Below are positions 36,183-45,500 of a stretch of DNA of 64,000 nt, one piece after another. The stretch is taken from contig JAIBBU010000004.1 in assembly GCA_019694515.1 (NCBI GenBank), positions 62,001-126,000 of the forward strand, written 5' to 3'. How positions within the stretch are numbered: position 1 is the stretch's first letter; every line of letters starts with the position of its first letter. A model generated the notes under the pieces. It did no database searches. It saw nothing but the letters and a program-made list of their open reading frames with translations, and had not been told where the DNA came from. This stretch comes from Oligoflexia bacterium. Lineage in GTDB: Bacteria; Bdellovibrionota_C; UBA2361; JBGSMV01. Made by a program: the position numbers and the translations under genes.

Positions 36183-38504
36183 ATGAGAGAGCGAAGCAAT
36201 ATGCGAAGTCGGGCTCGTCCACTCTCAGAAGCGCGGGGCATCTACCTAGTGATGTTTTCATTGCTACTGGTCGTAATTTTAATGTTGGTCGCCGTACTGG
36301 TATCGCTCGGCTATTTGACCAGCAGCCAACTTCGTTTTCAGCGTGTCTCTAATTTTGTAGCTCTCGCCGGATTGGAGGATTTTCTGCAAAACACTCAGCA
36401 AGCGTATGATCAACGCGCGCTTTCTGCGCGAAATCGCGCCGAGCAGATTCTGCAGGAAAATAAGTTACCTGGTTTTGAAAGCTTTGGAGGGATCGCACAG
36501 GATGGTGTAAGCGGAGCGCCTGGGACCATTATATTTGGTGAGTACCTCGCCACTCGACCGGCAGTACCGTCGGCTCGTCAGTGCGGAGACGCAGAGACCG
36601 ATTATCCCTGTTTCATTGCTCATCCTCCCCCTGATCCTGCGCTCAATCTCCCGACTAATTCGACTTATGTGAAGTTACGCAATCAAAGTGGCAACACCCT
36701 TAATAGCGCTTTCTGCAGCCTGCTTGGCACCTGCGATATTGGAGTCCAGGCCAACGCTACGGCCAGTTTGGTGCAGCGTTGTACCTCCCTAATTATTGAT
36801 GTCTCCCCGTCGACTTACTCTGCTACTCACCCGGTAGGCTGCGGGTCCGGTTGTTTTGCTAGCAAAGCCTCACAGTATTCTGTCTGGAGTACGATGGCAG
36901 GATGCGAAGGTCCCACTGCGGGGCCGGAAGATGATATTCTGCATTGCGCAGCCAAGGCGCAGGTGACTCCACCGAAGCCGAACGAACGGGCGCCGGTCAG
37001 TTATGCGTTTTACCGAGCCGACAACTATCCCTATCAACAGGTACTCCCCGGTAGCGCTGCCTCAATGATCGGTGGAACGGTGCAGTACAGTCCGCTTCCT
37101 GGGCCAGGAGTAGATCCGCAATGCCAGAACAGTTCGTGGATTAATGGAGCAAACCGGCTCTTATTCTGTAATATGTATGCGCAGCGAGATACCGCCAGCT
37201 CAATCTCGCCCTTCCATTACCAATCAGATTACCGCGTGCGGCAGATTGTCGATCCGGATAATGTGACACGCTATCTGCTGGTAGATTCCTTCGTTACTCC
37301 GGATGGTACTTACCGTGGACCAGAACCGTTGGCGAGCTTCTTTCAAGCCTTTAATAGCGGACTCCGCGAGATGAAGAAGAACCTGACGGCTGCGGATCGC
37401 GCGGCCTTAATGGGCATAACGGGGAGGATCAAAGGACAGTTTCCCAGCAACGGGCTCTCCAATAATTTCGGCATGCTGGTGCAGCTAACCAACTTTGAAA
37501 ACCGAGGCACCTTTACATTTGACGCGGCTACCGGTTATCACGTCGAAAGCCCGGAAATCCGTCCGAATTTCTTGGATTACGGACTGTTCAGTGTCGGCGA
37601 AACTTACGTGGATAGCAGTACCAATCTGGTTTTGGCTTTAAACCGCGCCATTTCTCTGCTCAACGATCCCAACAATGGGTGCCCCAGTACAGCGCAGCGC
37701 ACGATCGTAATTGCGACAGATGGCGTAAGCTCCTGCCGCGTCGATGGGGGCAACCTAAGCTCTGTAGATCCGAACGACTACCTTTGCGACTTTGACGATT
37801 ACAGTGTGTTTGTCGACGCCGAACGCCAGCTAGTCGACGAAGATGATCCGAACAGTGTGCTTTCCAGACTGATAAATAATCAGATCAATGTGATCGTTCT
37901 TCAGGCCGGCGCATATCTTGGCCTCAATTACCGCAACATGGCTTATAACGGACGGCTTCTCGACCTGCCGGAGATCTATTCGCGCAGCATGGGGGGCGGA
38001 TACAACACCCCTGGATCGAATCTTTTCGATACGATATCGCGCTGCAAGGGCCCGACCGGATGGCAGGCCTGCCCCGATCAAACTGCCTATAGCAATATCG
38101 GGAATGAAGGCTATCGATTCGGTTTGCCCATTCGCGCCCTCGCCGATTTGGGGATCATGAGCGGCGGTATATATTGTCCTCTGATGCCATCATGTAGTGC
38201 CGCAGAACATGGCTGGGCCTGTGACGACAGCCCAACATGTTGTGATGATGGGGAATCCGGCGGGTGCTGTTATAAAAAGGTGAATGTTAACGATCCCAAT
38301 TCGATCTGCAAACTTAAAGATAGCTATAGACCGGTGGGATCATATCAAGATTGTTCTATCTATAACCTCTCTTCCGGGCAGCAGGCCGCGAAGTGTGTGT
38401 TAGATGGACTTGGGGGCAGCCCGTATGTCTTGGTTGAACCGGTTAAGATGTGCCGGGATGGTGGAGAGCCGAACTGCTGTACGGAGCCTTTTGACTGCCT
38501 GTAA
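36183..38504 (+). CDS. TadG-like protein with interrupted von Willebrand A domain
   Basis: The product is 773 residues, starting 2 bp past the preceding stop. The N-terminus RGIYLVMFSLLLVVILMLVA is the TadG-type membrane helix. A MIDAS motif DxSxS lies at about 205 (IDVSPSTYS). The matching VWA strand with ATDGVSS lies at about 510, so the domain carries an insertion of roughly 200 residues. The C-terminal 150 residues are rich in Cys (CDDSPTCCDDGESGGCCYKK, NCCTEPFDC). VWA-bearing TadG proteins are secreted or cell-surface proteins linked to Flp pili or adhesion. It closes the three-gene set. Confidence 0.75.
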   Translation: MRERSNMRSRARPLSEARGIYLVMFSLLLVVILMLVAVLVSLGYLTSSQLRFQRVSNFVALAGLEDFLQNTQQAYDQRALSARNRAEQILQENKLPGFESFGGIAQDGVSGAPGTIIFGEYLATRPAVPSARQCGDAETDYPCFIAHPPPDPALNLPTNSTYVKLRNQSGNTLNSAFCSLLGTCDIGVQANATASLVQRCTSLIIDVSPSTYSATHPVGCGSGCFASKASQYSVWSTMAGCEGPTAGPEDDILHCAAKAQVTPPKPNERAPVSYAFYRADNYPYQQVLPGSAASMIGGTVQYSPLPGPGVDPQCQNSSWINGANRLLFCNMYAQRDTASSISPFHYQSDYRVRQIVDPDNVTRYLLVDSFVTPDGTYRGPEPLASFFQAFNSGLREMKKNLTAADRAALMGITGRIKGQFPSNGLSNNFGMLVQLTNFENRGTFTFDAATGYHVESPEIRPNFLDYGLFSVGETYVDSSTNLVLALNRAISLLNDPNNGCPSTAQRTIVIATDGVSSCRVDGGNLSSVDPNDYLCDFDDYSVFVDAERQLVDEDDPNSVLSRLINNQINVIVLQAGAYLGLNYRNMAYNGRLLDLPEIYSRSMGGGYNTPGSNLFDTISRCKGPTGWQACPDQTAYSNIGNEGYRFGLPIRALADLGIMSGGIYCPLMPSCSAAEHGWACDDSPTCCDDGESGGCCYKKVNVNDPNSICKLKDSYRPVGSYQDCSIYNLSSGQQAAKCVLDGLGGSPYVLVEPVKMCRDGGEPNCCTEPFDCL

Positions 38505-38857
38505 GTCGGCAGTAGGAAGTCTGGAATCTTCCGTTAGGGCTTGCTGCCCAATCCACGGAGAGGCAGGCTTTTGCTGCGCTCGCAATTGTACGAGTTGCGC
38601 AACTCCAGGACAAATTTTCTGTCATTGCGAGCGAAGCGAAGCAATCCCTAACTCTCTGCCACTGGAATACGTTACACAGAACAGATCGGGAAGGAACCCC
38701 TTGCCTCTATGCTGGGCATGCGAGCAGATCGGCACAATCTGAGGGATTGCTTCGCTTCGCTCGCAATGACAGGAATTTTTCGTCGAAATCGGTAGCTCGT
38801 ATAGCAGTGACAGAACCGAGCGCGAGGAGATGGCTTTCGTCCTCTAAATCATGAAAT
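38505..38857. other. Gene-free stretch between convergent genes
   Basis: No gene is visible. The stretch is dominated by the 30-bp inverted repeat described separately; nothing else stands out. Confidence 0.6.
38620..38771. repeat. Perfect 30-bp inverted repeat of the TGTCATTGCGAGCG type
   Basis: The arm at 38620-38649 (starting TGTCATTGCGAGCGAAGCGA) has an exact reverse complement at 38742-38771, separated by 92 bp. Each arm also has a small internal palindrome (ATTGC...GCAAT). Repeats with this core are widespread in unrelated bacterial genomes as dispersed intergenic elements. It lies between the convergent genes ending at 38504 and 38858. No open frame lies between the arms. Confidence 0.85.
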
Positions 38858-39541
38858 TTAACGTACAGCGAACGACTCGTCGTCCGAAGAGGTGCAACGC
38901 GAATCGGGGCGCGGGGTACAGGCGCGCACGATAAACCAGTTGCGCCGTGACTGGTCGATAGGAAATGAGATGCGATGCGATCGAGTAAAAGCAAAATCGC
39001 TCTTATAGGCGCCATAGGCCGGTGACAATCCGAAGTTAACGATCCCATCTGCATCTCGATCGGTTCTCCAACTAACCTCAGCAATACCCTCCCGCACCGC
39101 GACCTTTAAATCTAAGATCTCCGGACCGCCGCTCTGGGTCGGATACCGATCCCAGCCTGCCAGCATTTTGGAATCTGCAACTCCCCCGCCCAACGGGTTG
39201 GACTTAGTTGAAACCTCGGCTGCATCACTCAGACCGTCATGGTCGGTGTCGAGCAGCCCTGCATCAGTGTGATACTTGAAGAGCTCCTCGTAGTCCCCAA
39301 GGCCATCGCCATCAGTATCGGCCTTAGTTGGATCCGTATTGAAAGCTTCACGCTCGGCACAGTCATTGATGCCATCACCATCAGTTTCAGGACATTCCTG
39401 AGACTCAAGTTTGATGTCATCCCAGGGAGCGGGTTCCCTGTTGGGAGCAGGAATTAGATTCGGGCTCTGCGCAGTAGCGGGATCCATCAGCAGCAGCTGC
39501 GCGCCAATCAAGAGCACTCCGCTCAATAAACGAGCCACCAT
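38858..39541 (-). CDS. Secreted protein with thrombospondin type 3-like calcium repeats
   Basis: The product is 227 residues with a signal peptide (LLIGAQLLLMDPATAQ). Residues about 50-115 carry three DxDxDG calcium-binding repeats: ETDGDGINDCAE, DTDGDGLGDYEE and DTDHDGLSDAAE. The C-terminal 85 residues form a beta-rich domain (LKVAVREGIAEVSWRTDRDA and onward) of the FN3-like type seen after such repeats. It is probably a surface or extracellular protein that is rigid when calcium is bound. It lies convergent to the Tad-like set and downstream of the giant gene on the same strand. Confidence 0.75.
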   Translation of the reverse strand: MVARLLSGVLLIGAQLLLMDPATAQSPNLIPAPNREPAPWDDIKLESQECPETDGDGINDCAEREAFNTDPTKADTDGDGLGDYEELFKYHTDAGLLDTDHDGLSDAAEVSTKSNPLGGGVADSKMLAGWDRYPTQSGGPEILDLKVAVREGIAEVSWRTDRDADGIVNFGLSPAYGAYKSDFAFTRSHRISFPIDQSRRNWFIVRACTPRPDSRCTSSDDESFAVR

Positions 39542-39556
39542 ATTTCCTCCTTTCCC

Positions 39557-42500
39557 CTAACTGCCGTAAGCCAAAACCCGGCCCTCAGGAACCGACGAAT
39601 GATGAAGTAACAGCTGAAACTCGCTTAGCGCTACCGAACATACAGCCTCGTTCCCCCGACACAGCACAATCCTATCCGAATAGGTCTTGAAGTTGAAGGA
39701 GTCAATTCCTGAGCGGCTGCCCGATTCATATAGCTCCCGAACTGCGGCTGCCATTCCGTGCCGTATGAACCCTGCTAATGGAGTGTTGCGATCTTTTTCA
39801 TCAGGTCTGGCAACAATCGCAAACATACTCATGAAGGGACTGCCGCGTGCGGAACGGTAGCTGAATCTTTCCTCGTCCAGGATGGTGGGGGACCCCAGAT
39901 AAGTATCGGCTAGATAGTCGGCTACCACATCCGAAGCTCGTGCGGTGTTCAGCGCCGCGCAGATATCTCTAGACCATCTCCGCGCAACAAAACGTACCAA
40001 ACTATAGTGCCGAACCGCCTCTACTCCACTTAAATGCCCCAAGGGATGGGAATATGCGGTTCCTAAGAGCTTGAAGGCGGCCCGTTCCAAAAGTTCACGA
40101 CGTTTTGATCGACTTGCACCTTCACCGACCTCCTCAAGAAGTTCCTTACCACCAAATTCCTCACGCGAGGCCAAGGAGTTCTTTATCACCGCAGTAAATG
40201 GCGCTAGCCGCGCCTGCCGGAAGGTATCGATATCACCGGGCACGAGATAGCCGTCGCGATCTAAACTCAAGACCCCCAATTCAAACGGGAAACATGGCAT
40301 CAGTCGTTCAATTTTGGTCTCATATGGGCGACAGCCCGAGCCACGCATAGTTTGACGGAAGATCTTCCGTTCCGCTGCTGTTCCCCCCTCCACACAATGC
40401 AGATGATGTCGTGGGTAGCCCAGCCGGTCATAAACATCCAACTCAAGCCCCTCTGGACCAACTAAGGCCATCACTTCGGCGATTTTGGGATCTATTAACC
40501 TGCGGTGCCTGTCGAGGAAGGTGTATTGGCGCCGCCGGTACTCGGCCTTGATGGGGGTACCGTAATCCACAATCTGCGCGCCGCCTGACTCCGGAGCTAA
40601 CAGGCCGGCCAGACGGCTTCCATCGCTGGCAAATTCAGACCTAGCGCTCGCGCTCGCAATGGCCTTCACATACTGCAGCGCCGAATCGGTGCCGTCTTCC
40701 AGAATCTCTTTCCGTTTGCGCATGAGGTAAAGAAAGTCTGCGCGCTTCTGAACCAGCGCAGCCTGCCAACGCTCTGATAAAGTGCCTTCCTCTATTTCTC
40801 CGCGCAGTTCAGGATTCTTGATCTGCCGTACCAGTTCGGGCGGCAAACTCAGCACTATATGCCAAAAGTGCACCTCCGTACGGGCAAAGCGCTCATCTCC
40901 TGGACCGAGATTTCTAATCGCGCGTCCGCGACTTTGCCAGTAGGTGGAAAAAAGATTTGGACATTCAAGATAAATTACATGCGCTATCCCGCGGAAGTTG
41001 GAGCCGGTGGCGGAGGCATCGAATTGCGCTACTGCGCAGAGCGTGCTGGGATCTTCCTCGATCGCAACTCGTATTTTTGCACGTGCTTCAGGCGCTACGG
41101 TCCCATCCAATTTTACCAGACCAAAGCTGCGAAGCTCGGCATCATTTGCTAGCAGATTTACAATCGATCGATGCTGACCGAAAAACAGAACCTTTTCACC
41201 CCGCTCCATCAAAGGCAGCGCAATCTCCTTGGCCGCAGCTAACAACTCAAGTGACGGGGCTAATCCTAGTTTTTCCGGATCGTAAAGCGCCCGCACCATA
41301 GAGATAAGCTGCCTGAGGGCTCGGTGGCGCGAATCATGTGCGATCTTCGAATGCTGCTGCCTTTCGGACCAGCCATCGAAATCGCAGGCAATTTCCAGAT
41401 AGGCGGCAGCACGTTCAGACGGCATCTCTGCCCGTACGATCGGTTGTTCAACCGCACGTGGGACATGCGGAAGCCCGCTCAGTAGCTGATCCCGGAAAGG
41501 ACGAACCTCTGGGTGATCAAAACGGCGGGCCACATCATCGGTGAACGCAATTGAGGCATAACGTCCCAACAGAGTCTGCGCAAATTCACGATCGGTACAG
41601 GAACGCTGGAGCTCCTCAAAGTTTGGGAACTGTTTCGGGTTAAGCAGGTGAATCAAGCTTGCGATTCTCGAAAATCTAGCCTGATAAACAGATCCGCTCA
41701 GAAGATAGCGCCACTCCGCTACCATGCCGGCTAACGCCATTGAGCGTTGTGAGTCGGGGTTATCGAAGAGATGGGCCTCGTCAACAACCAACCCGCCATC
41801 GGAGCCGGTCCATTCGCAGAGCAGTTTATGCACGCCTTTATTACGACTATAGCAAGCTCGCAGAGTCTCATTGGCACAAATTACATATTTGGCCCCGTCC
41901 AGAAATTGCTCCAGCTTCGTTGAGTCCCCTCGTGCAGCATCCGCGGGGATGATACGAACTCGAGATCGATCAATCTCCACACTCTTCAGTATCTCGTCCT
42001 GCACATCGGTTCTGTTTGCAGCAGAGGTCACCCACATGACTCGCTCAAAGCCCTTGTGCTCGCATAGCGCTAGGGCGGTTAATGACTTACCGTTTCCCAT
42101 CTCATGCGCATTGATGCGCTTTCCCTGTTTTAGGTTCTCGACGATCGCCACAATTTGATGCGGGAAAAGTTCCCGCTTTAGTGATGACGGAGGAACGAAC
42201 TCCTTAAAAGCTTGGAAAAGTTCCTGAACGGCGGGGCAGACTCGATCTAGGATCGACCTCACACGTGACTTTACCTGTGAATCCGTTTGTTCGGGGATTC
42301 TATCCGCATGGCCGGAAAGGGCCTGTATCAGCTGCTCGACATCGCCGTTGTAACAATGCAAACACATCTCTCGCAGCAGATCGCAATGAGCTTGTAGCCC
42401 TAGCTCATCTAGGTCGATCTGAAGCCCGCCCTCAGCGGCTGCGCTAAGCGCCTGGGTATAAAGCGCAACGGGATCTTGGCGGATAGTTTTCGGTGCCGAG

Positions 42501-45500
42501 TCGCTGGCCGCCGAGCGCTCGCTTCGTTTTAATTTGGCTTGGAAGGCGCGAAATGCAGGCAGCGATTCCTGCTCCCATCCGAACACTGTGAGAGCGCGGA
42601 ATAGCAGTGCGGGGGAGTTTCGGAGCTCGGTTTGTAGCTCAGTCTTGGCTATCTCCTCCTTCACAGCGGCTTTAAACTTGGTAAGGTACGAAATTAGGTG
42701 CTTAAAAACTTCGCCATCCGAGGCATTTTTGTTTAATGCGGCTCTTTTGTAGGCGTCCAAAAGCAGCTGCCCACGAATCTCCCTGGAGCTCGTTTGCCTG
42801 ATCGATGCGAAGTGAGGCACTTCAAAGCCAGGGGGGGTGATAAACCACTCGTGTGCTAAGGTTGCATAACTCAGGCGTTCGGGAATTCCGCCTGCGACTT
42901 GATCGCAAATTTCAGCGAAAATTTCCTGCAACACCTTACGGCGTATCTCTTTGGAATCGGCATCGCTGTAACGGCCAAGCGAAGGGAGATGGTATCCGGA
43001 TTGGTACTTCGGTCTATATGCAACATTGCTGCGCTGCGCTAGCTTCCGCTCAATCTCTGTGATCATTCGCGAGGGTGTGGTTAGACCCCACGGGCTTTTA
43101 GTGACGCCCATATGCAGAAGCTGTATCCAGGAGTGCCTCTCTTGTCCTGAGGGGCCAGTGAATAACTGGCCTGGGAATGAACAGGTAGTAATGGGACCGT
43201 AAGTACCGTTTGTCGCTTCAAAAACAAAATTAGCCAATTCGTCGCAAAGCTCGTGGGAACGTATCACCTGATCCAGAATCTCACGATGAAAAGGAAATAC
43301 CTGAGGTTTCAGTTTGTAGCGTACAGCGAAATCTCTCTGCTGTGTCTCAAATTGAGCGCTTTCTTCCTCGGTTTTTATCGCCATCGGGGTTGCCCCGCCA
43401 AGCCAGGGAATAACGATCGGCTCCTGAGTCGGCTTGTAATCCCGATGAGTTGGTTGATAATCCCGAAGAGGGTCTAGCTCTACCCCATCTTTCGCTTCTA
43501 AGGTCTCGTCCGACGTCGCGACCCTTTCAATCAGGCTGTCACCTTTGAGCTCCCCATTAACCAGCAGAGCTGCCCTGCCCCGATACTTCTCTAACAGCTC
43601 CGCACCCGTCACCACGGCCAAACTGCCTGGGGCAGAGTATCTTGTGTTTTGAATCCTTGCTTCGTTCAGCCCGGCCGAATTGCCTGCAAATTGTTGCTGT
43701 ACTATCTCCGAGAGTACAGTTGCCAGCTGCTCGGTTTCAGCCTTGGAGAGATCAAGGTTCTCCAAAGACACCAGATGATAATCCGATTGATCCTGCGCTA
43801 CACGAATCTCAAGCTTGGCAGATCTCACACTGAAGGCCTTACTCGAACAAAGCGATTGCAAAACCTTTCGCAGATATGTCCCACAGGAAATTGGGTGAGC
43901 GGGTGGCGCTTCTTTTCTGCTTAGCCCCTGCTTGCTCGCAATTGCCGCGCTGCGCTGCTCCAGTTGAAACTCGGCCCGCGCTCCGGCCCGCAAAAGTTCG
44001 TTCCAACTTTCGAAACGAGTTCTGCCGGACGGGCTAACGAAGGGCTGGCCAGGAAAGGAACAGGTATAGACGGATTCCGCTATTTCCCCGAGTCTGCGGA
44101 TGACAGATCTGACCGATCTTTCAATGGCATCTGCTCGCACTCGAATTTCACGGACTTCAAAATCTTGCTCAAGATCAAACTGCGGGGGCGCGTGGCGGCG
44201 CTCGAAAATAAAGTGTTCTCTGCGCTTTTGGAAGGCCGCGCGTTCCTCCATTGATTGGGGCTCAGGATGATCTTCAAAGCCCTTCGCGGTATGTAGTATC
44301 AATGGTTTTGCAAGCCGCCGAAATCCAGCGTAGGAATATCGAGAGTGATTCCATCCTGCAGAATTTGAGGGCAACGCATCCGCCGCTATTTCGGAATCGC
44401 GCTCTTGCAGACTCCAGATTAAATGCCCGAGTATTTTCTCACGCGACGCACCGGGGCGCATGAACTGCAGCGCATAGTGTTCGAGAAAGTTCGCGGCCGA
44501 CATCTCCCGCCCGCGATATGGATTGGAGGAATACTTGGTTCTGAGAAATGATTCGTTTCTAAAGCCTTCTGGATCACCGTCGAACTGCTGCCGTACTGCC
44601 TCTTCGGCCATCGCTCTTAGGTAAATCTTTCTGGCAGCGGGCTCCCGTGGATAAGGTTCTTTGAGGGATAATAGGTGGTAATCGGCTTTATCCATCCGAT
44701 CCCGCTCGATTACGACCTGGTCAGACCCAGCCCAGATCAGCCGGATCATATGACGCAGATACTCCCCGGGGGTCATGGGCCTATCCGGATCCGGAGCCTT
44801 CCACCGGGTTCCCTCGAATTCCGCTAGGCAACCAGCTTTGAGAAGCTCTGTCCAGCTATTGAGGCAGGTCCTGCCGGACGGACTTATGAATTGATACCCC
44901 GGAAACGAGTAGGTAGCGAGGTCAGGAAGCGAATAGTCTCCATACCGGCGAAATACATACCGGATCGCCCGGTACAGCGCTTCGGCTCGATGGTTGGCAA
45001 GATACTCCTCGAAGCTTACAATGGGGAGCGCAGCCCCTTCCTTGATGAATTCAGCCTTCAGCTTTTCATGAAACGCTGCCTCCGTATGGTTTTGAGGTGG
45101 GGAATATTGCTCATACCGGGCTAGCATCCCAAGCCGAATCACCTCAATTTTGGCTGGTGCAGCTCGTAGGGTAGCTGCAACCCCCGAATCTATCGCAGAT
45201 ATTTCGACTGTCGGATTTGCTGCTTCAGGCTCAGAGTCGGACGTGGCCGAAACTTCAGATCCATCACCTCCAAGGAAACCGATACGTTCCCGCTCCTCCG
45301 CCTCGTCTTCGAGGTTTGCGAAGCGCCTCGCAAGATCCACCGCCGCCAGGTCGAGGGTCGAGTTCGAAGACAGAAATGCATCTTTGTATAGAGAAAGCAG
45401 CGCTTCTCCGGAAAATGTTTCTCGCATGCCGGGCGCCGAATAGAAACATTCTCTGAAGTGGGGCTTTACAAATCCAGTCGGATCACCAAAAAATTGATGA

